Source: Marinobacter sp. 1-4A
GTDB lineage: Bacteria > Pseudomonadota > Gammaproteobacteria > Pseudomonadales > Oleiphilaceae
DNA: 64,000 nt
Direction: 5' to 3'
Assembly (NCBI RefSeq): GCF_016597725.1
Contig: NZ_VCGY01000003.1
Span: forward strand, 248,001 to 312,000
The notes below the pieces were generated by a model. The model was not told where the DNA came from. It ran no database searches and saw only the letters and a program-made list of their open reading frames with translations. Made by a program: the position numbers and the translations under genes. Of this stretch, positions 20,803-28,986 are shown piece after piece. Position 1 is the stretch's first letter. Every line of letters starts with the position of its first letter.

Positions 20803-20880
20803 CGAGCCTTAAGCCCGGACACCAGAATTCTTAAACAGGCCTTAAGGTTTCTCCCGAACATCCGTTAAGACTTGCTTAAG
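20797..20880. promoter_or_regulatory. Three tandem PmrA/QseB-type boxes in the divergent promoter
   Basis: Three 17-base direct-repeat boxes of the form (C/G)TTAAn-N5-CTTAAG occur: 20797-20813 (CTTAAC, CGAGC, CTTAAG), 20830-20846 (CTTAAA, CAGGC, CTTAAG) and 20864-20880 (GTTAAG, ACTTG, CTTAAG). Half-sites are 11 bases apart and boxes 33 and 34 bases apart, all on one helix face. This is the known PmrA/BasR recognition pattern (YTTAAK-N5-YTTAAK). The outer boxes sit next to candidate -10 elements of the two divergent transcripts. Confidence 0.8.
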
Positions 20881-20896
20881 AATGCCTGTGTAAAAT
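20864..20896 (+). promoter_or_regulatory. Candidate activated promoter of the two-component operon
   Basis: The third box (20864-20880) is followed after ten bases by TAAAAT at 20891-20896, with GTG just before. This is the arrangement of PmrA-activated promoters, where the downstream half-site replaces the -35 element. No consensus -35 is seen. Confidence 0.5.
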
Positions 20897-20963
20897 GACT
20901 TTTCGCGAGTACGAATTTGAAGTGTGAAAGTTTGACGTTCTATTCCAATACGGGCCCTACTTA

Positions 20964-21650
20964 ATGCGCATATTACTGGTAGAAGATGACCAACTTCTGG
21001 GCACAACCATGCTGGATATGCTGCGGGCAGACCAGCACACCGTAGATTGGCTGGATGATGGCCAGCAGGCGCTGAATGCGTTGGTGGATGAGCACTTTGA
21101 TCTGGCCTTACTGGATTTGACCCTGCCCCGGGTGGACGGCCTTGATATCGTTCGGCATACCCGGCAACAGGGCAATCAGCTTCCTATTATCATTCTGACC
21201 GCCAGGGCGGAACTGGAAGAGAAGCTGCAGGGTCTGGATGCAGGTGCCGACGACTACCTGACCAAACCCTTCGCCATGGCCGAACTCAAGGCCCGGATTC
21301 GCGCCGTTACCCGGCGCAAGTCCGCAACCAATCGTAATGAGTTGATTTTAGGCCGGCTGGCACTGGACACAGCTTCTGGCCAGCTAACCCTGGGCACAGA
21401 GTCCGTCACACTGGCCCGCAGTGAATTCCAGATTCTGCAGTACATGATGCGCCACCCGGACCAGGTCGCCACCCGCAGGCGGCTGGAAGAACAGCTCTAT
21501 GGTTGGGAGCCGGGTGCGGAGAGCAATGCTCTGGAAGTGCATATTCACCATCTGCGACGCCGGATAGGCAAGGCGACCATTCGCACCATCCGCGGCGTTG
21601 GCTACCTGCTGGACAGCCAGGCCGCTTGCGGAGACCCGGAATGTCCCTGA
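20964..21650 (+). CDS. OmpR-family response regulator, QseB/PmrA type
   Basis: 228 residues: receiver domain 1-115 with the acidic pair E8-D9, phosphoacceptor D51 and K101; winged-helix DNA-binding domain about 125-220 ending in EVHIHHLRRRIGKATIRTIRGVGYLL, the QseB/PmrA/BasR signature. ATG at 20964. Three PmrA-type boxes upstream suggest autoregulation and control of the divergent thermostable-hemolysin operon. Its 3' end overlaps the sensor kinase gene by ten bases. Confidence 0.93.
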   Translation: MRILLVEDDQLLGTTMLDMLRADQHTVDWLDDGQQALNALVDEHFDLALLDLTLPRVDGLDIVRHTRQQGNQLPIIILTARAELEEKLQGLDAGADDYLTKPFAMAELKARIRAVTRRKSATNRNELILGRLALDTASGQLTLGTESVTLARSEFQILQYMMRHPDQVATRRRLEEQLYGWEPGAESNALEVHIHHLRRRIGKATIRTIRGVGYLLDSQAACGDPECP

Positions 21651-23128
21651 CCCGCACCCTGACGCTGCTTGTTACCTCCACAGTGCTGCTGATTGCCCTG
21701 ACTGCCGCCGCCTGGAGCTACATTGAGAGCAATCACGAACTGGAAGAGCTGTTCGACGCCGAACTGGCTCAAAGCTCGCGGATTGTGCAGGGACTGGTTC
21801 GCCACTTGGCGGACACCCAATCCATGGAGCAGCTGCCACAAACCCTGCGCGAAACCTTGACCTTGCCGCTTGCGCAGGATGTCGGCCCGGAAGCCGATGG
21901 TGACGAAATTCTGCCCGATGGTGCCGGGCACAAATACGAGAAAAAACTGGCCTTTGAGGTCTGGACGCCCGATCGCACGCCGCTGCTGGATACGCTGAAG
22001 GCCGATGACGCCAAAGGCTTGGCCCCGGGCTACTCATGGGCTGAATCCCAAGGCTATCGCTGGCGCGTGTTCACACTTCGCGACCCGGCGACCGGCTTCT
22101 GGATTCGCACCGCCCAGCGTGAGGAAATTCGCAAGGAGCTGAGCCAGGAACTGGCTCTGGGTAACGTGCTGCCCTTGCTTCTGGCTTTACCGCTGCTGCT
22201 GCTGGCCGCCGGCGCCGCCATCCAGGTCGGGTTTCGCCCGCTACGCCGGCTGGAGCACCCCATCCGCAACATGGCTCCGGAACGTATCCATCCACTTGAT
22301 GACCGGCAAGCGCCAAAGGAAGTCGCAGGCCTGGTGCAGGCGGTAAACAGCCTGCTCAAGCGGCTGGATCAGGCTTTGGAACGGGAGCGGCGTTTTTCAG
22401 CGGATGCTGCCCACGAGCTGCGCACACCGCTGGCAGCCTTGCGCCTGAATCTTGAAAAAGCCTGTGGAGACGACCCACAGCAGTTCCGGACCCTGATCCA
22501 GTCGGTTGACCGCATGACGCACCTGGTGGAACAAATGCTGCTGCTGAGCCGGGTCGATTCCGGGGCCGGTTTCTCGAAGCAAGATCACGATCTGTCCGCG
22601 ATACTCGAGCAAAGTATTGCTGATGTAACGCCGTTGGCGCTGAAAAAGAATATCGAACCGGTTTTGTATGACGATATCGGTCAGGCTCCGGTGTGTTGCA
22701 ACGATGCGCTGATCAGCACGCTGATGCGAACCCTGCTGGCCAACGCCATTCAGTACAGCCCGGAACATACGTTGGTAGAGATCCGCCTGACACCTTCCGG
22801 CAACGGCTATCACATCACTTTGTGTGACCAGGGGCCGGGCATCGCAGCAGAAGCCCGTGAACGGGCCCTCAGCCGTTTTGTACGGCTCGACCAACGGCTC
22901 GGTGGCGGCGCAGGGCTGGGATTGGCTATCGCGCGCAGGATCGCGGAACTTCACCGCGGCCAGCTCACGCTGAACGCTCGGCCTGACGGGCAGGCCGGGC
23001 TTTGGGTTAGCCTGTGGCTGCCAGCAAGCGCCATTCGGAGCAATGGCAAAGATTTGGCCCAACAAGGTTTCAGAGGTTCAGCGCGTCCTGAAGAGCCTCA
23101 TCATCCAACGATTGCCCCCAACGATTAA
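21641..23128 (+). CDS. Membrane sensor histidine kinase, QseC/PmrB type
   Basis: 495 residues from ATG 21641 (inside the regulator's last codons). TM1 about 8-26, periplasmic domain about 27-170, TM2 about 173-196, a HAMP-like linker, then the dimerisation helix with H258 in FSADAAHELRTPLAAL, and the ATPase domain with NAIQYSP (N box), DQGPGIA and GGGAGLGLAIARRI. The periplasmic domain has no metal-binding cluster that I recognise. Partner of the preceding regulator. The 3' end overlaps the convergent bluB gene by 59 bases. Confidence 0.92.
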   Translation: MSLTRTLTLLVTSTVLLIALTAAAWSYIESNHELEELFDAELAQSSRIVQGLVRHLADTQSMEQLPQTLRETLTLPLAQDVGPEADGDEILPDGAGHKYEKKLAFEVWTPDRTPLLDTLKADDAKGLAPGYSWAESQGYRWRVFTLRDPATGFWIRTAQREEIRKELSQELALGNVLPLLLALPLLLLAAGAAIQVGFRPLRRLEHPIRNMAPERIHPLDDRQAPKEVAGLVQAVNSLLKRLDQALERERRFSADAAHELRTPLAALRLNLEKACGDDPQQFRTLIQSVDRMTHLVEQMLLLSRVDSGAGFSKQDHDLSAILEQSIADVTPLALKKNIEPVLYDDIGQAPVCCNDALISTLMRTLLANAIQYSPEHTLVEIRLTPSGNGYHITLCDQGPGIAAEARERALSRFVRLDQRLGGGAGLGLAIARRIAELHRGQLTLNARPDGQAGLWVSLWLPASAIRSNGKDLAQQGFRGSARPEEPHHPTIAPND

Positions 23129-23768
23129 CATGCAGAAGCTCGCTCACGGCTAAACGTGATCGCCAGCCCTTGGCCTCCAGCTCCGGCTTGTCCAGAAACT
23201 CACTGACATAACCAAGACACAAATACGCGAGTGGGTAGACGTTTTCCGGCAGGTTCAGAATATCGGCCAGCCTGGTTTGGTCGATAATACTGACCCAACC
23301 CACACCGATGCCTTCCGCCCGCGCCGCCAGCCAGAGGTTTTGTACGGCAAGGCAGGTGCTGAACAGATCCATATCCACAATGGAGTTACGCCCAAGCACA
23401 TGGGCGCCACCGCGGCTGCGATCACAGGTAATACACAGATTCATCGGGCTTTCAGTAATGCCCTGCAGTTTCAGGCTGCGATAGGTTTGCTGGCGCTCCC
23501 CGGTGTAATTGTCTGCGGCTTTTGCGTTCTCTTCATTGAAGCTGGCCAATACCTGCTCGCGAACGTCCAGGCTGTCGATGAGTATAAAATCCCAGGGTTG
23601 CATAAAGCCCACGGAAGGCGCGTGGTGCGCGGCTTTCAGGAGCCTTGCCAGCACGGGTTTTGGAATCGGGTCTGGTAGAAACTGTGAGCGCACATCGCGG
23701 CGTTCGTATATGGCACGGTAGAGTCCGGCGCGCTCGCTGTCACTGAAGCTGTTATCTGAATGACTCAT
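23070..23768 (-). CDS. bluB: 5,6-dimethylbenzimidazole synthase
   Basis: BluB destroys reduced FMN with oxygen to make dimethylbenzimidazole, the lower ligand of B12. The 232-residue protein has the nitroreductase-like fold with [16 protein letters not shown], the [17 protein letters not shown] motif, and GVGWVSIID, all typical of BluB and not of ordinary nitroreductases. It needs oxygen, implying aerobic B12 assembly. Start overlaps the cobQ 3' end by 17 bases; last gene of the minus-strand cobalamin operon. Confidence 0.95.
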   Translation of the reverse strand: MSHSDNSFSDSERAGLYRAIYERRDVRSQFLPDPIPKPVLARLLKAAHHAPSVGFMQPWDFILIDSLDVREQVLASFNEENAKAADNYTGERQQTYRSLKLQGITESPMNLCITCDRSRGGAHVLGRNSIVDMDLFSTCLAVQNLWLAARAEGIGVGWVSIIDQTRLADILNLPENVYPLAYLCLGYVSEFLDKPELEAKGWRSRLAVSELLHVNRWGQSLDDEALQDALNL

Positions 23769-25272
23769 TGTGCCTGGTGTCCTCCGGGGTGAACGCTATC
23801 GGGCTCAGGTTCAGCAGTTCGCGCAACCACGCGGTATCGAGATGCTGCTCTATCTGATCCGCCAATCGGTCCAGTTGCGCCATGCGATGCTGCTGATAAT
23901 CCACCGCAGCGCCCGACTGATTCAACCCGGCCCAGCGCAGGATTGCATCACAGGCGGTGGGCTCGTCGAATATTCCATGCACGTAGGTTCCGGCGATCTG
24001 GCCGTCAGTACTCATCGCGCCCTCGTTGCTGCCATTTATCCGGCCCAGCGGGCGCGTCAGAGCCGCTCCCTCACTAACGCCATTGTGCATTTCGTATCCC
24101 CTGAAACCAACCTCGGCTTTCGCACCATCCGTTGCCGTCAGGTTTAGCACGCCCTGCACGTTTCTCAGTTGTTTACCGGCCACCATGCTGGTGGTCATTT
24201 CGAGCAAACCCAAGCCTTCTGTAGATCCTGCGTTTCCTTCCAGCCCGCTCGGGTCAGCCACTTGCTTACCCAGCATCTGGAAACCGCCGCAAATGCCGAA
24301 CACCTTGCCGCCGTAGCGCAGATGTTTACGGATGGCTTGGGCCCAGCCTTGGCTGTGCAGAAAGTCCAGATCGGTGCGGGTGCTTTTGCTGCCGGGTAGG
24401 ATGATGAGATCCGCCGGAGGGATGGGCTGGTCTGGCCCGATAAACTGGAGGTTTACGCCGGGGTGCAGGCGCAGGGGGTCGAAATCGTTGTGGTTACTGA
24501 TGCGCGGCAACACCGGCACAATTACGTTAAGCGCTCCGGCGTCGCTGGTGCCGGATGTGCCTATGCTGTCTTCAGAATCCACAATCAGGCCGTGAAGATA
24601 GGGCAACACCCCGATGACTGGTTTTCCGGTGCGCTCGGTCAACCAGTCCAGACCCGGCTCCAGCAAGCCAATATCACCGCGAAAACGGTTAATAATGAAG
24701 CCTTTGGTACGCTTCTGCTCGCTACCTGAGATCAGCGCCAGCGTGCCTACCAGCTGTGCAAACACGCCGCCCCGGTCAATGTCACCCACCAACAACACCG
24801 GGCAATCTGCCGCTTCCGCAAAGCCCATGTTGGCGATGTCGTTGGCCCGCAGGTTAACCTCGGCCGGGCTGCCAGCGCCCTCGGCAATGATTACATCGTA
24901 GCGTTCGCTGAGTGAGCGCCAGGCGGCCATAACCGCCTCCATGGCTTCGGCTTTGTAGGCATGATAATCCAGCGCATCCATATTGCCATGCACTTGCCCG
25001 CGCAAAATAACCTGGGCACCGCAATCGCTTTGCGGCTTCAACAATACCGGGTTCATGTCGCTGTGTGGCTCAAGGCCACAGGCCAGGGCCTGTAGAGCGG
25101 TGGACCGGCCAATTTCGCCACCGTCGATCGTGACTGCGCTGTTCAATGCCATGTTTTGTGGTTTGAACGGCGCAACCGATACACCTTGACGGGCCAACCA
25201 GCGGCACAGGGCCGCAACGACAGTCGTTTTACCGGCGTCGGAGGTAGTGCCCTGGATCATGAGGGTGGTCAT
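23752..25272 (-). CDS. cobQ: Cobyric acid synthase
   Basis: Amidates adenosylcobyrinic acid a,c-diamide at four positions using glutamine and ATP. 506 residues: N-terminal synthetase domain with [13 protein letters not shown]-loop, [10 protein letters not shown] and [13 protein letters not shown]-terminal class I glutamine amidotransferase domain with the nucleophile Cys in [12 protein letters not shown] and the catalytic His in GTYVHGIFD. Full length. Its presence means the cell can process a corrin ring intermediate, although no ring-building gene occurs in the window. Three bases separate it from cobO. Confidence 0.96.
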   Translation of the reverse strand: MTTLMIQGTTSDAGKTTVVAALCRWLARQGVSVAPFKPQNMALNSAVTIDGGEIGRSTALQALACGLEPHSDMNPVLLKPQSDCGAQVILRGQVHGNMDALDYHAYKAEAMEAVMAAWRSLSERYDVIIAEGAGSPAEVNLRANDIANMGFAEAADCPVLLVGDIDRGGVFAQLVGTLALISGSEQKRTKGFIINRFRGDIGLLEPGLDWLTERTGKPVIGVLPYLHGLIVDSEDSIGTSGTSDAGALNVIVPVLPRISNHNDFDPLRLHPGVNLQFIGPDQPIPPADLIILPGSKSTRTDLDFLHSQGWAQAIRKHLRYGGKVFGICGGFQMLGKQVADPSGLEGNAGSTEGLGLLEMTTSMVAGKQLRNVQGVLNLTATDGAKAEVGFRGYEMHNGVSEGAALTRPLGRINGSNEGAMSTDGQIAGTYVHGIFDEPTACDAILRWAGLNQSGAAVDYQQHRMAQLDRLADQIEQHLDTAWLRELLNLSPIAFTPEDTRHNESFR

Positions 25273-25275
25273 GAG

Positions 25276-25887
25276 TTAAAGCTCAACACCCTTCTGAGCC
25301 TTGATGCCCTGATCCTCAAAGGCGTGCTTCACCACACCCATTTCAGTCACGGTATCTGCGAAGTCGATCAGTTCTTTCGGAGCACTTCTGCCAGTAACAA
25401 CCACATGTTGCATCTCCGGGCGAGCCTGCAGGTCATCCAAAACGCGATCCAGATCGATGTAGTCGTACTTCAATGCGATATTGAGCTCATCCAGCAAAAT
25501 CAGATCGTAGCTGTCGTCTTTCAACATGCCTGCAACGATGTCCCAGGCGGCATTGGCCGCTGCAACATCCTGCTCCCGATTCTGGGTTTCCCAGGTGTAG
25601 CCTTGGCCCATTACGTGGTAATCCACATTGGGCAGGTTCCGAAAAAACGCCTCTTCGCCGGTACTAAAAGCACCTTTGATGAACTGCACAACACCAACTT
25701 TCATGCCGTGGCCAAGGGCGCGGGCGACCATACCGAAACCGGAACTGCTTTTGCCTTTGCCCGGACCGGTTAGCACCAGCAATATGCCCTGTTCTTTCTG
25801 GGCTTTGGCTATGCGCTCCTGCATGATTTTCTGCTTGGCTGCCATGCGTTTGGCGTGGCGTTCGGGGTCTTTTGCGCGTTCCTTCAT
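25276..25887 (-). CDS. cobO: Cob(I)yrinic acid a,c-diamide adenosyltransferase
   Basis: Adds the 5'-deoxyadenosyl group to the reduced corrinoid. 203 residues of the CobA/CobO/BtuR type: a basic N-terminal helix (about 30 residues), the unusual P-loop LTGPGKGKSSSGFGM, VGVVQFIKGAF, WDIVAGMLKDDSYDLILLDELNIAL and VVVTGRSAPKELIDFADTVTEM. Sits between cobQ and the btuDCF transport genes, all same strand. Confidence 0.96.
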   Translation of the reverse strand: MKERAKDPERHAKRMAAKQKIMQERIAKAQKEQGILLVLTGPGKGKSSSGFGMVARALGHGMKVGVVQFIKGAFSTGEEAFFRNLPNVDYHVMGQGYTWETQNREQDVAAANAAWDIVAGMLKDDSYDLILLDELNIALKYDYIDLDRVLDDLQARPEMQHVVVTGRSAPKELIDFADTVTEMGVVKHAFEDQGIKAQKGVEL

Positions 25888-25913
25888 GGCGATAGCCTCA
25901 TGTCAAAGTTGCT

Positions 25914-26681
25914 TTATTGAGCCGGCACAAATACCGACAGTCCGTCCTTTTTCAAGGAGATAAGGCGCTGATTGTATAAACGTTCCAGTGCTTCCGGCAC
26001 CAACATGCTTTCGGTTGCCCCCCAACAGGCATCGCCATTGGTGTAGAGCAGCAGAACATGGCTACACCAGCGTGCGGCCATGTTCAGGTCATGCAGGCAC
26101 ATAAACACAGTTTTTCCGGACTGGGCTTGATTCCGAAGAAGGTTCATCACCTTGACCTGATGGTGCAGGTCCAGATGATTGGTGGGCTCATCCAGTAACC
26201 AGATATCCGGGTTTTGGGTCATTAAGGTGGCAATGGCTACACGCTGGCGCTCGCCACCAGACAAGGTGTTGAGCAAGCGGTTAGACAACCCTTCAACATC
26301 CAGTGCCCGCAGCGCTTGCTCGGCAAGCGCCTGATCTTCGCCTTGCTCGCTCTCCCAAGGTGACAACCAGGGATGGCGACCAATGAGTGCTGTTTCCATC
26401 ACCGTTGCCGGGAAAGTATCCTGACGTTCCTGAAACACCAGCCCCAGTTGCCGGGCAATAGCACGACGCTTCAGCTCTTTCACGGGAGCGTTATTCAGCT
26501 CTACCCACCCGCTGCGGGCGGGCAACAACCCTGCAAGTGTATGCAGTAAGGTGGTTTTTCCCGCGCCGTTGGGGCCAAGTACACCCCAGACCTGCCCAGA
26601 CTCAATGGTCATGTTCAACGCAAAGCCATCGCGCCTTTCTGGGATATTGATGATCAGATCGCGAGTACGCAAAGTGCTCAT
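25914..26681 (-). CDS. btuD: Cobalamin ABC transporter, ATP-binding protein
   Basis: 255-residue ABC ATPase with Walker A GPNGAGKTT, Q-loop VFQERQDTF, signature LSGGERQRVA, Walker B IWLLDEPTNHLD and the switch histidine in MCLHDLN. Belongs to the FecE/HmuV/BtuD family. Cobalamin is inferred from the btuC and btuF neighbours and from the surrounding cob genes. Its start overlaps the btuC stop by one base. Confidence 0.92.
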   Translation of the reverse strand: MSTLRTRDLIINIPERRDGFALNMTIESGQVWGVLGPNGAGKTTLLHTLAGLLPARSGWVELNNAPVKELKRRAIARQLGLVFQERQDTFPATVMETALIGRHPWLSPWESEQGEDQALAEQALRALDVEGLSNRLLNTLSGGERQRVAIATLMTQNPDIWLLDEPTNHLDLHHQVKVMNLLRNQAQSGKTVFMCLHDLNMAARWCSHVLLLYTNGDACWGATESMLVPEALERLYNQRLISLKKDGLSVFVPAQ

Positions 26682-27655
26682 CAGCGGCTCCGGTGCAGTA
26701 GATACAGGAACATAGGCACGCCAAGCAAAGCCGTAATAACGCCAACCGGTAACTGCTCGGGAGCAATCACCGTGCGTGCCAAGGTGTCCGCCAGCACCAA
26801 CAGAGTGCCGCCAGCCAAAACGCTGGCAGGCAAGATGACGCGCTGATCATTACCCAGCACCAACCGAAGCATGTGGGGCACAATCAGACCGACAAAGCCG
26901 ATGCTGCCAGCCGTCGTTACCGCTGTTGCCGTCAGCAAGCTTGCTAGCAGATACACCGACCACTCCAGCGGCCGCACAGAAACCCCCAATGCGGCTGCCT
27001 GCATAGGCCCTCGGGCTAAAACGTTAAGGTTTCGGGCGAGCGGCATGATCAATGCAATCGATACAACCAACACCGAAAGAGCCGGCCAAGGTGTGCGAGC
27101 ATAGGAAACATCACCCATCAGCCAGTACAGCATGCCGGGCAGTTTGTGGGAGGGCGTAATTGCCAGCATAAGGGTGATCACAGCTCCCCAGCCGGACGCG
27201 ACCACAACACCGGTGAGCAGTAGGCGGGAGGGTGTCCAACTGCCAGTTCCATGGGCAAGGCCGAACACCAGCAGGGTTGCCAACATGGCACCGGCAAAGG
27301 CCGAACCCGAGATCAACAGCGTTCCCATTCCGGCCAGCATGGCCAACAGCGCACCCACGGCCGCACCGCCTGATAACCCTAGAATATAAGGATCGGCAAG
27401 TGGATTTCGTAGCAATACCTGCATCAGCGCACCGGCTACCGCAAGCAGGCCGCCGGTAGCAAAGGCCGCGACTGCGCGGGGCAGCCGCAATTCCCAAACA
27501 AGCGTGCGATGTAACGCGCTGCCGTCACCCTGAATAACCTGCCAAAGATCAGGCAGTGGGACGGTCACACTTCCCATAGCCAGGGCCAGCATCATGGCAG
27601 CCAATGCCATTGCGCCCAGACTCAGAAGTGCGCGAGTCACAGGTCGCCACCACAC
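26681..27655 (-). CDS. btuC: Cobalamin ABC transporter permease
   Basis: 324 residues, FecCD/BtuC family with about nine to ten helices. Family motifs: LRLPRAVAAFATGGLLAVAGALMQ, NPLADPYILGLSGGAAVGA and GSIGFVGLIVPHMLRLVLG (the coupling region). Inner-membrane channel working with BtuD and BtuF. Lies 18 bases downstream of btuF. Confidence 0.94.
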   Translation of the reverse strand: MWWRPVTRALLSLGAMALAAMMLALAMGSVTVPLPDLWQVIQGDGSALHRTLVWELRLPRAVAAFATGGLLAVAGALMQVLLRNPLADPYILGLSGGAAVGALLAMLAGMGTLLISGSAFAGAMLATLLVFGLAHGTGSWTPSRLLLTGVVVASGWGAVITLMLAITPSHKLPGMLYWLMGDVSYARTPWPALSVLVVSIALIMPLARNLNVLARGPMQAAALGVSVRPLEWSVYLLASLLTATAVTTAGSIGFVGLIVPHMLRLVLGNDQRVILPASVLAGGTLLVLADTLARTVIAPEQLPVGVITALLGVPMFLYLLHRSR

Positions 27656-27673
27656 ATGTTCACGCTTAGGCCG

Positions 27674-28543
27674 TTAGTGCCCACGGGCAACTTCCAGCTT
27701 TTGGCATATCAGTTTACTGGCCTCGAGCAGTCTGGGAGTTGGTCGGGAAATGGGAGACGCCGGAACAAAAATAAGATTGTTCCGAACCACCGCACTCAGC
27801 CCGGAATACTCCTTCCAGCGATCCAGTTGGCCGTCGCTTTCACCTTCGGCACTGCCGGTAAGAATGGCATCGGGGTTCGCCTCCAGAACAACCTCTGCGC
27901 TGATTCTAGGCACCAAACGTGGCATGTCACCAAACACATTAACTCCGCCGCACAACTGCAGAACCTTGCCAATTAAATGATCATTGTTGATTGTCATCAG
28001 AGGCTGCTCCCACACCTGATAAAAAACCGATATCGGCTCTGCATCGCGGTACTCTTCGGTGATATCTGCAATGCCTTTTCTGAAACGCTCTGCTTCAGCA
28101 AATCCTGACTCCTCCGTACCTGCGAGAGTCGACAGCCGCTCAAGAACGCTGGATACCCCCTCAAAGGTACGGGGCTCAATGGCAAACAAAGGAATACCCA
28201 GTTCCTCCAACAACTCAATCTGGGCCGGTGGGTTGCCTGTTACCCAGGTGATAACCAGATCCGGCTTAAGCGCCATGAGGGCCTCAAGATCTATTCGAGT
28301 ATGGTTGCCAACCCTGGGGAGTTTGAGCGCGGCAGGTGGATAGTCACTGTAATTAACACCCGCGATGACTTTGTCACCCGCCCCGGCTGCGAAAGTAAGC
28401 TCTGTTGCGCCCGGCGACAAAGTGGCAATGCGCTGCGCAGGAACCGCCAGACAAAGGGATTGCCCAGCATCATCTGTGGCGCAAACGTCTGCAAACGCAC
28501 CGGGAATGAGCGCGAAAAACAACAAAAACACACGAAAAACCAT
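27674..28543 (-). CDS. btuF: Periplasmic cobalamin-binding protein
   Basis: 289 residues from ATG 28543, giving a clean signal peptide (MVFRVFLLFFALIPGAFA). The mature protein has the cluster A/BtuF type III fold: RIATLSPGATELTFAAGAGDKVIAG near the N-terminus, LEALMALKPDLVITW, a long backbone helix and a C-terminal lobe. A longer in-frame start (28594) would spoil the signal peptide. First gene of the btuF-btuC-btuD-cobO-cobQ-bluB operon; divergent from the riboswitch and btuB. Confidence 0.9.
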   Translation of the reverse strand: MVFRVFLLFFALIPGAFADVCATDDAGQSLCLAVPAQRIATLSPGATELTFAAGAGDKVIAGVNYSDYPPAALKLPRVGNHTRIDLEALMALKPDLVITWVTGNPPAQIELLEELGIPLFAIEPRTFEGVSSVLERLSTLAGTEESGFAEAERFRKGIADITEEYRDAEPISVFYQVWEQPLMTINNDHLIGKVLQLCGGVNVFGDMPRLVPRISAEVVLEANPDAILTGSAEGESDGQLDRWKEYSGLSAVVRNNLIFVPASPISRPTPRLLEASKLICQKLEVARGH

Positions 28544-28651
28544 CAAGAAACCATTCCTTTTAGCGCCATCAAATTGGCAGGCCCAGAGCCACAAGCAACA
28601 TTAATTGACTGACATAAAACGGGACCCTAGACTATGCGCCAAGTTCTATCC

Positions 28652-28849
28652 GTAGCAGGTGCCCGTTGCGCAACATACGTTATCGTATTATTGCGCACAG
28701 GGTGAAACTGGGAAGTTCGGTTAAAGTCCGACGCTGCCCCCGCAACGGTAAGTGGCAATGAGCAGGATCAGTTCCAGCCTTCAAGCTGGTGCGAGCGCAT
28801 CCTACTCTGGCGACATCGCCAGCCGCAAGCCCGGAGACCGGCCTGCTAC
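28652..28849 (+). promoter_or_regulatory. Cobalamin riboswitch upstream of btuB
   Basis: A class-typical adenosylcobalamin aptamer. P1 is a perfect eight-base stem, GTAGCAGG (28652-28659) with CCTGCTAC (28842-28849). The core contains GGGAAGTTCGGTTAAAGTCCG, the GCTGCCCCCGCAACGGTAAG block and the B12 box AGCCCGGAGACCGGCCTGC ending at 28846. Downstream, TACCGGC (28847-28853) can pair with GCTGGTA (28876-28882), competing with the 3' strand of P1, followed by TTTTT at 28891-28895; this may be the expression switch. It should turn btuB and the following lipoprotein off when B12 is plentiful. Confidence 0.95.
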
Positions 28850-28986
28850 CGGCTATCAGTGTGTACTGGCGGAGGGCTGGTACCGCGGAGTTTTTGCCCA
28901 CTCGTGTTGGCGTTAAACCTCCTGATGATAGCTGTGCTCGCAGCTAAGACAGAGTTCTGTGGCTGCAGTTTATAGCTCATTTGGCC
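28850..28986 (+). other. Riboswitch-to-btuB leader (untranslated)
   Basis: About 137 bases between the aptamer and the start of btuB. It holds the possible switching hairpin named in the riboswitch entry and a short T run; I see no gene and no good ribosome-binding site. Confidence 0.5.
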
